DNA of 63,883 nt from Defluviitaleaceae bacterium (GTDB lineage Bacteria; Bacillota; Clostridia; Lachnospirales; WQUN01), in assembly GCA_009786535.1 (NCBI GenBank), contig WQRX01000020.1:1-63883 (forward strand), read 5' to 3'. Below the pieces are notes generated by a model that worked only from the letters and a program-made list of their open reading frames with translations, did not search any database and was not told the origin of the DNA. Shown one piece after another: positions 44,950 to 53,247 of this stretch. The position numbers and the translations under genes were made by a program. Positions within the stretch are counted from its first letter, which is position 1; each line of letters begins with the position of its first letter.

Positions 44950-45364
44950 TGAAAAAACTAAAGTTAAGTACACTCGTTTAAAAGGACATACTTACCTTGA
45001 CATACCCATTATACGTGAAGGCAGTGATGAAAACAGCAACATAACATTTTTATACGACACAGGTGCGTATATAACCGTAATAAACCGCGAAATATACGAG
45101 TGGCATAGCTTAAACAAATTGCCGCGCAAAGAAGCAATGATGGGTGGCCATGTTGGCTCTACCCCCGGGTATATCTTCCAAATACCGGGGCTAAAGGTCG
45201 GTAAACGGCTGTTTATAGGTGTATGGGCATTTACACCCAAATGTAAAAACATTAAACAAAATCTATTGGGTGATAATGTTATTGAATACTTTAGACCCTT
45301 GCAAGACAACCAAAACGATTGCTTTTACTTCCTTGATAACCTAACCCCCGATAAGTCAATATAA
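44933..45364 (+). CDS. Retropepsin-like aspartyl protease family protein
   Basis: 143 residues from the ATG within GGATGACA. It carries a single D-T-G-A motif (FLYDTGAYITVINREIYEW), the hallmark of a one-lobe pepsin fold acting as a homodimer, and the paired strand NLLGDNVIEYF. No signal peptide or membrane segment, so cytosolic. Overlaps the upstream 101-residue gene. A protease acting on or regulated by its partner is possible but unproven. Confidence 0.75.
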   Translation: MTIIIDEKTKVKYTRLKGHTYLDIPIIREGSDENSNITFLYDTGAYITVINREIYEWHSLNKLPRKEAMMGGHVGSTPGYIFQIPGLKVGKRLFIGVWAFTPKCKNIKQNLLGDNVIEYFRPLQDNQNDCFYFLDNLTPDKSI

Positions 45365-45378
45365 TCATCTATTTAATT

Positions 45379-46944
45379 TCACCTATCCCTCAAAACCATT
45401 TGCCCACACAACATAGGCTTGTACACACCCTCATCTACCACTATATTACCATTAATTAATACATAATTTATACCTTTTGGTGTGGCTTCGGGGGTTGAAA
45501 GGTCTACGGACACGGCTTCATAATCAAACACGGTAATATCGGCAAAGTTGCCTGCTTTTAGCGTTCCCCTGTTGGGTAAGCGGAAGCGTTCCGCCGTTTT
45601 CCCTGTCATTTTATGGATAATTTCCGCAAGCGGAAGCCCCGCCTCACGCGCCTTTACCAAAAATAGCGGAAACCCTTGAAAAGTGGCATGGCTTTGGCGT
45701 CCGCTATTTTCTAGCCATGCGTCGGTCATAAACATAGAGGATTTATCTTGCATTAGCTTTAGAATAATTTCCTCATTGTTATATTTTTCTATGAAAATCC
45801 GCGCCTTGCCTTGGGAATCCTCCACCAATTTAATGTACATATCTATTTTAGAAAGTCCCTGTTCCCTTGCAATTTCCCCAATATTTTTCCCTTGGTAATG
45901 CGCGTACTTTGCGCCCATGTCTGCGATGATAAAATCATCAAAATCTAAGCCTAATAACTTACGCGCCAAATTAATCAATAATTTTAATCGAAGTTGAACC
46001 ATAGGGCGTTTCCGTTTTTCTTCCGAAAGATGCAAATACCAAGGCGGTAAAATAACCGTAATTACACTACCACCATAACAAAAAGCGTATAAATCATAGG
46101 TTGCGTTTGCATTATGTAATTTTTCTAACATGGTGCTACAGCATTTCCATGTTGCTTCGCCTACATGAATGAGGTGGCTGTAGTGTAGCTTTACCCCTGC
46201 TTCCTGCGCGATGTTTATCACTTCGTCCAACGCAATTTCCAAGTGGGGTTTAATAAAAATCGGGCGATAACTAAGGCTTACCTTAGAATTTGCCCGCGGG
46301 TGAACCGTTAAAATACCATCATACTTCGCAATTTCCCGCGCAAATGCTACAAATTCTTCTTTGTCGGCATACATGCCGGGCTGGTACATTATCCCAAGGC
46401 TACCCCCTAACGCGCCCAACTCCATTGCTTCACGCACATGGGTTAACATTTCCTCTATTTGTGCCTTAGAAAAATGGGCAGCATCATATCCACTAATGCC
46501 GATACGCACCGTCCCATGCCCAATTAACGGCGCAATGTTTACAGGCATACGCCCCCGTGCGGCGTGTAAAAAATCGGCAAAACCTCCCGCTTTTTTGGTA
46601 TGGAACAATCCCCCGCCCACCTTATTTTTATGCACACTTTCCCGCGAAACACCGTAGGACGAAAACCCGCAATTACCCACAATTTGCGTAGTTATCCCCT
46701 GCTTGATAAATGGCGCGAAATAAGCATCTCTATCCTCACCATCTACAAAAAAATCGTTATGTGAATGCGCATCTATAAAACCCGGGGTTATGCTTAATCC
46801 TGTACAGTCGATAACCTTATCCACTTCGGGTGAAAGTCCTGTACCTATGTCAACAATACGTTCCCCCTCGATGTACACATCCCCCATATAGGAAGGCGCA
46901 CCCGTACCATCGTATATTGTGCCGTTTTTAAGCAATATTTTCAT
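45379..46944 (-). CDS. N-acyl-D-amino-acid deacylase-like amidohydrolase
   Basis: 521 residues from the ATG that overlaps the upstream stop (ATGA). Metal motif DAHSHND replaces H-x-H of the amidohydrolase superfamily, and the D-aminoacylase pattern continues with VGNCGFSSYG, GTVRIGISGYDA and FMTDAWLENSGRQSH. The end LPNRGTLKAGNFADITVFD is the usual C-terminal strand. It likely releases D-amino acids from N-acyl forms, possibly wall-derived. Second gene after the acyltransferase. Confidence 0.88.
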   Translation of the reverse strand: MKILLKNGTIYDGTGAPSYMGDVYIEGERIVDIGTGLSPEVDKVIDCTGLSITPGFIDAHSHNDFFVDGEDRDAYFAPFIKQGITTQIVGNCGFSSYGVSRESVHKNKVGGGLFHTKKAGGFADFLHAARGRMPVNIAPLIGHGTVRIGISGYDAAHFSKAQIEEMLTHVREAMELGALGGSLGIMYQPGMYADKEEFVAFAREIAKYDGILTVHPRANSKVSLSYRPIFIKPHLEIALDEVINIAQEAGVKLHYSHLIHVGEATWKCCSTMLEKLHNANATYDLYAFCYGGSVITVILPPWYLHLSEEKRKRPMVQLRLKLLINLARKLLGLDFDDFIIADMGAKYAHYQGKNIGEIAREQGLSKIDMYIKLVEDSQGKARIFIEKYNNEEIILKLMQDKSSMFMTDAWLENSGRQSHATFQGFPLFLVKAREAGLPLAEIIHKMTGKTAERFRLPNRGTLKAGNFADITVFDYEAVSVDLSTPEATPKGINYVLINGNIVVDEGVYKPMLCGQMVLRDR

Positions 46945-47825
46945 ATTCTGTTCCACTTTTCTATTAATTTTTGTATTCGTTTATATTGGGAATAATCCGC
47001 CGCAAAACTTGCATGGGAAATGCCGTATAAATCGGCGAGGACTTCGCTTAGGTTAGTTTCGCCTTTTGGGCGGTATAAAAATGTTTCTTCCAATCCTTGG
47101 TCAAATACTTTTCTATGCTTATATTGCTTGTGGATATGTGATAGCCACATTTCATCCGTAACTTCCGTGCGGTTTATCTGTGTGGTCATCTTAATTAACT
47201 CATAAATTAATGTTGCCATTACATCACGCAAGCCCGTGGTTGCCTGTTGCAAGTCGGTATAATCGGTATAATTAAAGGGTTCATCTATAATAATTTGATG
47301 CGTTGTTTCCGTTTCATTAATTGCGGCGGGGACAAGGTTTGCACCTGTTGCCGAAGCCAACTTTACCGCACCCCAGTTAATGGGTTGAATTAGCATATTA
47401 GGTGAAAAATTTATTAATCCCTCGGGGAATAATAAAATACTTCCGTTATTTTTTATCACCCGCACCATTTTTTCAAAAGCCGTTTTTCTACTTTCTTTAT
47501 TATCACGCCGTACAATAATTACGCCGTATAACCAAAGCACAAAATGTTCCAATCGAGAGGGAGAATTTTCATAACTTTCAATTGCCAATAATAAATATGC
47601 ATGTTGCGGTAAATGGGCAAGAAAAATGGGTACATCGTTATAAATAACATGCGTTGCCGCATATATGGTGGGTTTCCCGCTTGGGATATACGCATTACGT
47701 ATTATTTTTGTGTTAGACGGGATAAAAGCCTTAAACACCGCACGCATTACTCTATACAAGCGTTGTCGCCACCACACACTAAAGCGAGATGTGCCAGAAG
47801 ATTTGAATAAAAACAATGTTTTCAC
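46941..47825 (-). CDS. PlsC-like lysophospholipid acyltransferase
   Basis: 294 residues. The catalytic HX4D is in ATHVIYNDVP (His near 58). Motif III-like FPEGLINFSPN and the strand VPAAINETE follow. One of two PlsC-like proteins in the window; this one is linked to a D-aminoacylase-like gene. It probably transfers an acyl chain to a lysophospholipid or another membrane amine, which is inference. Confidence 0.82.
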   Translation of the reverse strand: MKTLFLFKSSGTSRFSVWWRQRLYRVMRAVFKAFIPSNTKIIRNAYIPSGKPTIYAATHVIYNDVPIFLAHLPQHAYLLLAIESYENSPSRLEHFVLWLYGVIIVRRDNKESRKTAFEKMVRVIKNNGSILLFPEGLINFSPNMLIQPINWGAVKLASATGANLVPAAINETETTHQIIIDEPFNYTDYTDLQQATTGLRDVMATLIYELIKMTTQINRTEVTDEMWLSHIHKQYKHRKVFDQGLEETFLYRPKGETNLSEVLADLYGISHASFAADYSQYKRIQKLIEKWNRI

Positions 47826-47868
47826 CTATGTTTCGATTATATTTTATGCGTATAATTTCCTTTAACCA

Positions 47869-47897
47869 TTGGCAAGTGTGTATTTTATGTGTATAAT
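47869..47897 (+). promoter_or_regulatory. Promoter of hicAB with a duplicated -10 block
   Basis: TTGGCA, a 17-base spacer and a perfect TATAAT lie 18 bases before the hicA ATG. The 17-base block TATTTTATGTGTATAAT (47881-47897) is a near copy of 47840-47856 (one mismatch), 41 bases apart, which could be a tandem operator for HicB. Confidence 0.65.
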
Positions 47898-47915
47898 GTT
47901 TTATGAGGTGACGTT

Positions 47916-48089
47916 ATGAAACGGCGCGACTTAATAAAAAAGCTAGTAAAAAATGGTTGGTGGATACTTCGCGAAGGTGGCAACCATACAATATATACAA
48001 ACGGCACTAGCATTGAACCAATATCAAGGCAGGCAGAAATTAAAGAAACGATTGCAAAAGCGATTATTAAACGGCGTGGGCTTAAATAG
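47916..48089 (+). CDS. hicA: HicA-family toxin
   Basis: 57 residues: KRRDLIKKLVKNGWWILREG, GNHTIYTNG and the C-terminal ETIAKAIIKRRGLK. This is a canonical HicA dsRBD-like mini-protein with the catalytic His in GGNHTIY. The ATG follows a GAGGTG site. HicA is an RNase that arrests translation. It is followed 29 bases later by hicB, the usual toxin-first order for HicAB. Confidence 0.9.
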   Translation: MKRRDLIKKLVKNGWWILREGGNHTIYTNGTSIEPISRQAEIKETIAKAIIKRRGLK

Positions 48090-48118
48090 CCATTCATTAT
48101 TAAAGGAGCGTGTTTTAA

Positions 48119-48514
48119 ATGATTACAGCATATCCCATTATTTTACACCCAGCTAATGAAGGCGGATTTATCGTATATGTTCCCGATTTTGATATTAATA
48201 CACAAGGTGAAACAATTGCGGAAGCCTTATACATGGCGCGTGATGCAATAGGGCTAACAGGCATAACCATGCAAGACATGAATCAATTAATTCCCTCACC
48301 CACCATTACCGAACCACCACACAACGAAAATGAAATGGTGTCATGGGTTGATATTGACTTTAACGAATACCGCCGCAAACACGATAACCGCTCTGTACGC
48401 CGCAACATAACCTTGCCCGCATGGCTTGATGACGCAGCAAAAGAAGCCAATATTAATGTTTCTGGTTTTATTCAATCCGCATTAAAAACCCATTTAAACA
48501 TTGCAAGCCGTTAG
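48119..48514 (+). CDS. hicB: HicB-family antitoxin
   Basis: 131 residues. N-terminal degraded-RNase-H-like HicB domain (YPIILHPANEGGFIVYVPDF, ETIAEALYMARDAIG) and a C-terminal ribbon-helix-helix (ITLPAWLDDAAKEANINVSG). It neutralises HicA and likely represses the promoter upstream of hicA. AAAGGAG before the ATG at 48119. Confidence 0.9.
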   Translation: MITAYPIILHPANEGGFIVYVPDFDINTQGETIAEALYMARDAIGLTGITMQDMNQLIPSPTITEPPHNENEMVSWVDIDFNEYRRKHDNRSVRRNITLPAWLDDAAKEANINVSGFIQSALKTHLNIASR

Positions 48515-48523
48515 TTTATTTCA

Positions 48524-48643
48524 TTATTTCCTATCCATTATTTCACCGCATATTGGGCATTTAATGGTGTTTTCACGCGTTAAAACCATTAGTTCATGTT
48601 CACAGTTCTTATTTCTACATTTAAACCAATCTTTTTGCTTCAT
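48524..48643 (-). CDS. 39-residue zinc-ribbon microprotein
   Basis: Too short for standard ORF calling. Reading on the minus strand: MKQKDWFKCRNKNCEHELM, then TIKCPICGEIMDRK. Two cysteine pairs (C9/C14 and C31/C34) suit a small zinc ribbon. A good AAAGGATG site lies eight bases upstream of the ATG. It follows the Sel1-like gene by 25 bases in the same direction. Role unknown. Confidence 0.7.
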   Translation of the reverse strand: MKQKDWFKCRNKNCEHELMVLTRENTIKCPICGEIMDRK

Positions 48644-48668
48644 TTAAATCACATCCTTTATATAATGA

Positions 48669-49505
48669 TTAAAGCTCTTTCATTATCTGAATTGCCTTAA
48701 GGTTTCCTGCATTGGCACTTTTACGCATATATTTCAAGTAAATCTCCGAAGGATAAAAATGACTTTCTTCAAATGCAGCGAATTCATACATACATTCGTC
48801 TGCGTATATTGATGCAGAGTTTGCGACTTTTTCAAGACACATTAAATAAGACGCTTCGATATTAACATTTTCTTCTATTCCATACATTTCTGGTTTGTAA
48901 ACATCAGGAAAAAAGTGAATAAATCCATAAATTTTTGATAAAAAGAAAAATGAATCCTCATTTTCATGTTGCGATGCTTTTAATAACCACGCAAAACTTT
49001 TTTTATTATCACACTCAAGTTGGTGCATTGCTAACATTGCACCGCTATCATTTGCGTTTGCCGCCTTTTTAATTTTTTCAACGTATTTTGCAGCTAAATC
49101 CATATCATATAATAAAACATCTCTGTCACTTTTCTCATGCCGTTCCTGCATCCCCTGTTGTGCAACATGAGCCATTGCAAGCCAATTGCCTCGCTTAGCG
49201 TTTGCGCCAATACGTTTAGTCCAATAATTTGCTTCTTCAAGATTAGGCATAATATAATCATCCGAATCATCTACACTATGTCCATTGCAATACCAACCTG
49301 CTAAACTTGACTGCGCATCAATTCGCCCTAAGTTTGCTTTCCTTAACAACTCTAACTCATATTGACTTTTATTCATATATTTCCATTTTCTAATTAGTTC
49401 TTGATTCTCTTTTTTAAGTTTATTTGCATTTATAGTATCTATACGAGGCTTAATAAACACAATAAAAACAATAATAAGAGCTAGAACAATGAATGCAAAC
49501 GCCAT
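48669..49505 (-). CDS. Membrane-anchored Sel1-like repeat protein
   Basis: 278 residues. One N-terminal transmembrane helix (about 2-18: FAFIVLALIIVFIVFI) and then helical repeats with ADAQ/ACNAGN-like turns (LGRIDAQSSLAGWYCNG, AKRGNWLAMAHVAQQG, AGNLKAIQIMKEL), as in Sel1-like TPR relatives. A protein-interaction role is likely. It is separated from the lipid operon by 68 bases and may continue it. No recognised partner. Confidence 0.6.
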   Translation of the reverse strand: MAFAFIVLALIIVFIVFIKPRIDTINANKLKKENQELIRKWKYMNKSQYELELLRKANLGRIDAQSSLAGWYCNGHSVDDSDDYIMPNLEEANYWTKRIGANAKRGNWLAMAHVAQQGMQERHEKSDRDVLLYDMDLAAKYVEKIKKAANANDSGAMLAMHQLECDNKKSFAWLLKASQHENEDSFFFLSKIYGFIHFFPDVYKPEMYGIEENVNIEASYLMCLEKVANSASIYADECMYEFAAFEESHFYPSEIYLKYMRKSANAGNLKAIQIMKEL

Positions 49506-49573
49506 ATGATACTCCTTTATTTATTGCTTTAAATTACGTCGTATAATTAAAGCACAATTTGTTTGCATTTTAA

Positions 49574-49798
49574 TTATTTTAATATTATTGTGTACTTTCC
49601 ATTCTTAAATTCCTTCTTTCCACTTCTTTTTGCTTCATCAATTTTCTGCTCAAGTTTTGAAATGTCACCAACATCTTTAATAACACTTTTGGCTATCTCA
49701 ATTGCTTGAAGTGAATCACCAGATGCAAATTGAGAAAAAACGCCAATGCTCAAAACTCCAAGTTTTAACAAAAGTTTTTTAATTTGATTATTATCCAT
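49574..49798 (-). CDS. Small uncharacterised protein
   Basis: 74 residues from the ATG with an AAGGATG site nine bases upstream. A moderately hydrophobic N-terminal helix (LLLKLGVLSIGVFSQFASG) is followed by an amphipathic helix (AIEIAKSVIKDVGDISKLE) and a basic tail. Not recognised. It follows the carrier protein gene by about 20 bases in the same direction. Confidence 0.55.
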   Translation of the reverse strand: MDNNQIKKLLLKLGVLSIGVFSQFASGDSLQAIEIAKSVIKDVGDISKLEQKIDEAKRSGKKEFKNGKYTIILK

Positions 49799-49819
49799 TT
49801 TTATCATCCTTTTATATTT

Positions 49820-50068
49820 TTATATAGCAATGAATATTAATAAGCATTTACATATTATCAAGAAAATCCAACACATGTTGCACGGTTTTAAAGTTACCAA
49901 ATAACGGTCAGGTATTTCTACGTTAAATTGGTTTTCTACTTCGCATATTAACTCGATTAATTCAAATGAATTTAACCCTAAATCGTTTAATAATACCATG
50001 TCGGGAGTTAAGGTTAAATTTTCAACATTACTGTACTGGCGCACAATTTCTTGCAATTTTTCTATCAT
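49820..50068 (-). CDS. acpP: Acyl carrier protein with a C-terminal frameshift
   Basis: 82 residues as read. The helix II phosphopantetheine site is intact (DLGLNSFELIELICEVENQF, Ser near 33). After EIPDRY the open frame runs into an unrelated cysteine-rich tail. One base more in the T-run after TAT would continue as FGNFKTVQHVLDFLDNM and stop at 49848, which is the normal helix IV of an ACP. So it is either a true indel or a sequencing error. It follows the acyl-ligase gene by two bases. Confidence 0.8.
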   Translation of the reverse strand: MIEKLQEIVRQYSNVENLTLTPDMVLLNDLGLNSFELIELICEVENQFNVEIPDRYLVTLKPCNMCWIFLIICKCLLIFIAI

Positions 50069-50070
50069 GG

Positions 50071-51678
50071 TTATACCTCCCGATTACAAGCACGTTTAAT
50101 TTTTTTCGTGGTGGTTTTGGGAAATTCTGTTTCACGAACAATCACTTTTCCGATACTTTTATACGGAGCTTGGTTTTTGTTGAACAAAACAATGTCGTTA
50201 TCCAAGCGCGTGGCGCATGTAGGGTCGTTTTCTGTGTCCAAAAATACCTCGGTGGTAATGGTTTGCCCATGGGCAAACACAACGACTTCTTTTATATAAG
50301 GGATTTGGTTAAGTAATGCACTTTCTAATTCCTCAGGGCACACGTTTTTACCATTATTCAAAATGATAAGGTTCTTTTTTCTGCCCGAAATGTATAAAAA
50401 GCCATCACTATCCATATATCCGACATCGCCTGTTTTAAACCATTCGCCTTCAAATGTTTCTGCCGTGGCTCGTTCGTTTTTGTAATAACCTAGCATTACA
50501 ATATCGCCTTTTACGCATATTTCACCGTGTCCTTTTTCATCGGGTTGTAAAATTTTCACCTCACAACAGGGTAGTACCAATCCGATACTGCCATCGCGGT
50601 AATAGTTATTACGGTTTACCGACACAACTGGCGCACACTCTGTAATGCCATAACCGTTTAATACATTTATGCCAAAATCGCGTAAGCCTTTGGCGTATTT
50701 TTCATCCAGCGGCGCACCGCCGGAAACAATGAGCTTCAAATTCCCGCCAAATGCACTAAGTACGGATTTGAAAAGTGTTCGCCGTACATCAATACCGAAT
50801 TTTAACAAAAAATTGCTAACACCAATTAATTTGCGTAACAGTTTTTCTTTTCCTTTCTTTTTTGCACCTTCCCATATTTTTTTGTAAAATGTTTCAACAA
50901 ACAGGGGGACTAAAAACATATTTGAAGGATTATATTTTTCAAGGTCGGAAAGTACATTTTTAAGACTTGCATTAATAGCTATTTCACTTCCCTTATACAA
51001 CATAGTGGCGGTGGCGGAAACAAAACCAAAAACATGATGCAACGGAAGCACTAACATATTACTACCGATAATATCAACATGTTGTGACGCGCCAATAATA
51101 TTATTTACAAGGTTGTGGTGCGAAAGCATAACCCCCTTGGCACTGCCTGTTGTACCCGATGTGTACAACAAAACCGCATGGGCGTTGTTATCTATTTCAC
51201 AATGGTTTTCTTTTTTTTCTTCGCTTGTTAATATTTCTGGGATATTTTTCATGTTCAAATAGTGTTGAATGCCCGCCAAAATATTTTGTAAATAATCCGC
51301 AATATCGGTAAAATCATTTGAATATACCAACATTTGTGTACCCGAATCTTGTATGAGATTTGCCAAGTCCGCCGCAGGCAATTCTTTGTCGAGGGGTACA
51401 ATCACATTGCCGTAGTTAACCGCCGCAAAATAGGTAATTATCCATTCGTATGAGTTTTCTCCAATTACGGCAATTTTTTCATTGTGTAACCCCATAGAGG
51501 CAAATTTTGATGCAAGTGTATTTACATCTTGTTTAAATTGCAGGTAGGAAATGCGTATAATTTCTTTATTACGTTCAAAGGTGAACGCCGTTTTGTTGCC
51601 ATATTTTTCGGCACATAGGGCAATGAGTTCTTGTAAGTTATTAATGAGGGGAGATTCGTAATAGGGATAGTTTTTCAT
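50071..51678 (-). CDS. AMP-forming acyl ligase (acyl-ACP/acyl-CoA synthetase)
   Basis: 535 residues of the ANL superfamily. Core motifs: LLYTSGTTGSAKGVMLSHHN (P-loop near 168-185), GYGITECAPV, FKTGDVGYMDSDGFLYISGR and the C-terminal lysine segment FPKTTTKKIKR. The adjacent ACP gene suggests that the acyl chain goes onto ACP rather than CoA. Linked to the HAD gene by a TAATG overlap. Confidence 0.9.
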   Translation of the reverse strand: MKNYPYYESPLINNLQELIALCAEKYGNKTAFTFERNKEIIRISYLQFKQDVNTLASKFASMGLHNEKIAVIGENSYEWIITYFAAVNYGNVIVPLDKELPAADLANLIQDSGTQMLVYSNDFTDIADYLQNILAGIQHYLNMKNIPEILTSEEKKENHCEIDNNAHAVLLYTSGTTGSAKGVMLSHHNLVNNIIGASQHVDIIGSNMLVLPLHHVFGFVSATATMLYKGSEIAINASLKNVLSDLEKYNPSNMFLVPLFVETFYKKIWEGAKKKGKEKLLRKLIGVSNFLLKFGIDVRRTLFKSVLSAFGGNLKLIVSGGAPLDEKYAKGLRDFGINVLNGYGITECAPVVSVNRNNYYRDGSIGLVLPCCEVKILQPDEKGHGEICVKGDIVMLGYYKNERATAETFEGEWFKTGDVGYMDSDGFLYISGRKKNLIILNNGKNVCPEELESALLNQIPYIKEVVVFAHGQTITTEVFLDTENDPTCATRLDNDIVLFNKNQAPYKSIGKVIVRETEFPKTTTKKIKRACNREV

Positions 51679-52280
51679 TAGATTTGCTCCTTGTTATTAA
51701 TGTGTTCGTATACTTCATTAAAATCCCGCGCTCTGTATATGTTTTCGCCTTCACAATCACGGTTATAACTTGCGTTGAAACAAATTACTTTTGCAATAGG
51801 CGCAATGGCGTTAATATTTACAGCTTCATCATCTACCATGATATGAATTTTCTTGGCTTCGCAGGCGGTGTGTTTACTGTCGGGTATATCGTTATCGCAG
51901 AAAACAATCTCATCATAAGTTATACCGTTGCGCCATAACCAGTAACGTACAATACCGCGCATTAACTTACCCATGAAATTATTATGGCATGTAAATACCC
52001 GCTTAGTGATGATGTAAATTTTATGATTTTCTTTGCGTAATTGTTGGGTTACTGCTTTTGCGTCTTTTCTTGCGGGTTCAAACAGCGCGTAGGTGAATAA
52101 ATATCGTTTCCAATAAGCGTGGTACTCGTGCTTTGGACATTGAAAAATATCGCGAATATCATAAGGGGTAGCATCTACAACAGGTCGGTTAAATTTTTTC
52201 ATAAAAAATGGTGGTGCGTGTTTTTGGTTAAATCCTTGTATGTTAGTTAGCACACCGTCTATGTCTATTCCAATGTTCAT
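51678..52280 (-). CDS. HAD-superfamily phosphatase (5' nucleotidase-like)
   Basis: 200 residues. Nucleophile motif I GIDIDGVLTN (D-x-D), motif II IYIITKR and motif IV VDDEAVNINAI. The size and the DIRDIFQCPKHEYHAYW segment are like the NT5C-type 5' nucleotidase group. In this operon it may dephosphorylate a lipid precursor, which is inference. ATGA overlap with the acyltransferase upstream. Confidence 0.8.
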   Translation of the reverse strand: MNIGIDIDGVLTNIQGFNQKHAPPFFMKKFNRPVVDATPYDIRDIFQCPKHEYHAYWKRYLFTYALFEPARKDAKAVTQQLRKENHKIYIITKRVFTCHNNFMGKLMRGIVRYWLWRNGITYDEIVFCDNDIPDSKHTACEAKKIHIMVDDEAVNINAIAPIAKVICFNASYNRDCEGENIYRARDFNEVYEHINNKEQI

Positions 52281-53029
52281 AAACTTTCCTCGTATTTAAG
52301 AATTTCGTTATACGCATTTACTACGCCTTCTCGTATACGTGCGGTGGCATTGCGCACATCTTCCCTTGGTTCTACGGTAATAACTTCGCCCGCACATATG
52401 ATGGGGCGTTTCATAAATAATTTTTGCACATTCTTAATCGCAAGTGTTTGTACTTTTGTATCTGTATCTTGTGCGATTTGCGCAATGCCTGGGTTAAATT
52501 CGCCCATATTGTTCTCGCCTCGGCGGCTACCTTCCGCAAAAATAAAAATATTCCTTCCATGTAGCAAATATTGTATCAACTTCGCTTTTGCATATGTCCA
52601 ACTACGAAAATTGGATATATCTACCACCACAACGCCTGTAGGTTTGTATATTAAATTCCATCGAATAGGCCACTGGGTCACTTTATCCTTTACTAAATAA
52701 TGCAAAGGGATATTGCCCACAAGAGATGGTACATAAAAATGGTCAAACGAACCGATATGATTTGCAGTGTAAATCATTGGTGTGTCGAGTTTTATTTTTT
52801 CCTTATGTAAAACAACAGTACGTTTTAACCGTGAAAATAATATAGATGCGTTTGCAATTCCACGATAATATTTTTGCTCTTTAGCAACTCTTTCGTTATC
52901 GAAATCAAGGTTAATGTAGTATTCACGCAATTTCAAATAGAAATCTGTTAATTCTTCATCCGAAACAGTTAGTCGTTGGCGTGGCGGAAGTGTAGGCGGG
53001 CGAAGTCGTTGGGGTTCTGTGGGTAGCAT
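52277..53029 (-). CDS. PlsC-like 1-acylglycerol-phosphate acyltransferase
   Basis: 250 residues from the ATG at 53029, which has AAGGATG upstream. The 47 codons farther up stay open only by chance and run through the inverted repeat and the terminator. Motif I NHIGSFDHFY (HX4D), motif III FIFAEGSRRGENNMG (EGxR) and a late VTVEPRED strand are the acyltransferase signature. First gene of the PlsC-HAD-ligase-ACP operon. Its upstream region holds the proposed invertible promoter. Confidence 0.85.
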   Translation of the reverse strand: MLPTEPQRLRPPTLPPRQRLTVSDEELTDFYLKLREYYINLDFDNERVAKEQKYYRGIANASILFSRLKRTVVLHKEKIKLDTPMIYTANHIGSFDHFYVPSLVGNIPLHYLVKDKVTQWPIRWNLIYKPTGVVVVDISNFRSWTYAKAKLIQYLLHGRNIFIFAEGSRRGENNMGEFNPGIAQIAQDTDTKVQTLAIKNVQKLFMKRPIICAGEVITVEPREDVRNATARIREGVVNAYNEILKYEESL

Positions 53030-53077
53030 AAGTAGTTCATCCTTATGGTTTAAAAATGTGTACCTTTTGAGAAAGCT

Positions 53078-53122
53078 CCCAATCGGATAATTATGTGTTA
53101 AAAATCCGATTGGGCTTTTTTT
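53078..53122 (+). terminator. Intrinsic terminator inside the inverted repeats
   Basis: An 11-bp perfect stem (CCCAATCGGAT at 53078-53088 with ATCCGATTGGG at 53104-53114), a 15-base loop and C plus seven T residues. No rightward gene lies upstream for it to terminate in this orientation, which is odd unless the segment flips. Confidence 0.85.
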
Positions 53123-53164
53123 GTTAAATTGCCGAAACCCCGATAAATAAAGTAAAATCTTGTG

Positions 53165-53193
53165 TTGCATTTTTTTACACAGTATGCCATAAT
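53165..53193 (+). promoter_or_regulatory. Rightward promoter inside the inverted repeats
   Basis: TTGCAT, a spacer of 17 bases and CATAAT preceded by TGC (extended -10). It points away from the lipid operon and into the antisense side of the recombinase gene. Confidence 0.6.
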
Positions 53194-53247
53194 CACCCGC
53201 GAGCGTAGTTTCAAAAGGTACACTTTATTAAACTCCTACTATCTTAT

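Larger units (their letters stand above)
53048..53233. repeat. Inverted repeat pair flanking a promoter and terminator (possible invertible switch)
   Basis: The left arm 53048-53070 and the right arm 53211-53233 are inverted copies of 23 bases, 21 of them identical; the inner 13 (GTGTACCTTTTGA) are perfect. Between them are an intrinsic terminator and a promoter, both facing right in this orientation. The lipid operon starts 20 bases to the left of the left arm and a serine recombinase gene ends 15 bases to the right of the right arm. Inversion would turn the promoter toward the lipid operon and the terminator toward the end of the recombinase transcript. The sequence facts are direct; inversion is inference. 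Confidence 0.6.

Noticed and set aside
52277..53170. Longer acyltransferase with a start at 53170
   Set aside because: The extra 47 codons run through the inverted repeat and terminator, and the ATG at 53029 has a good ribosome binding site.
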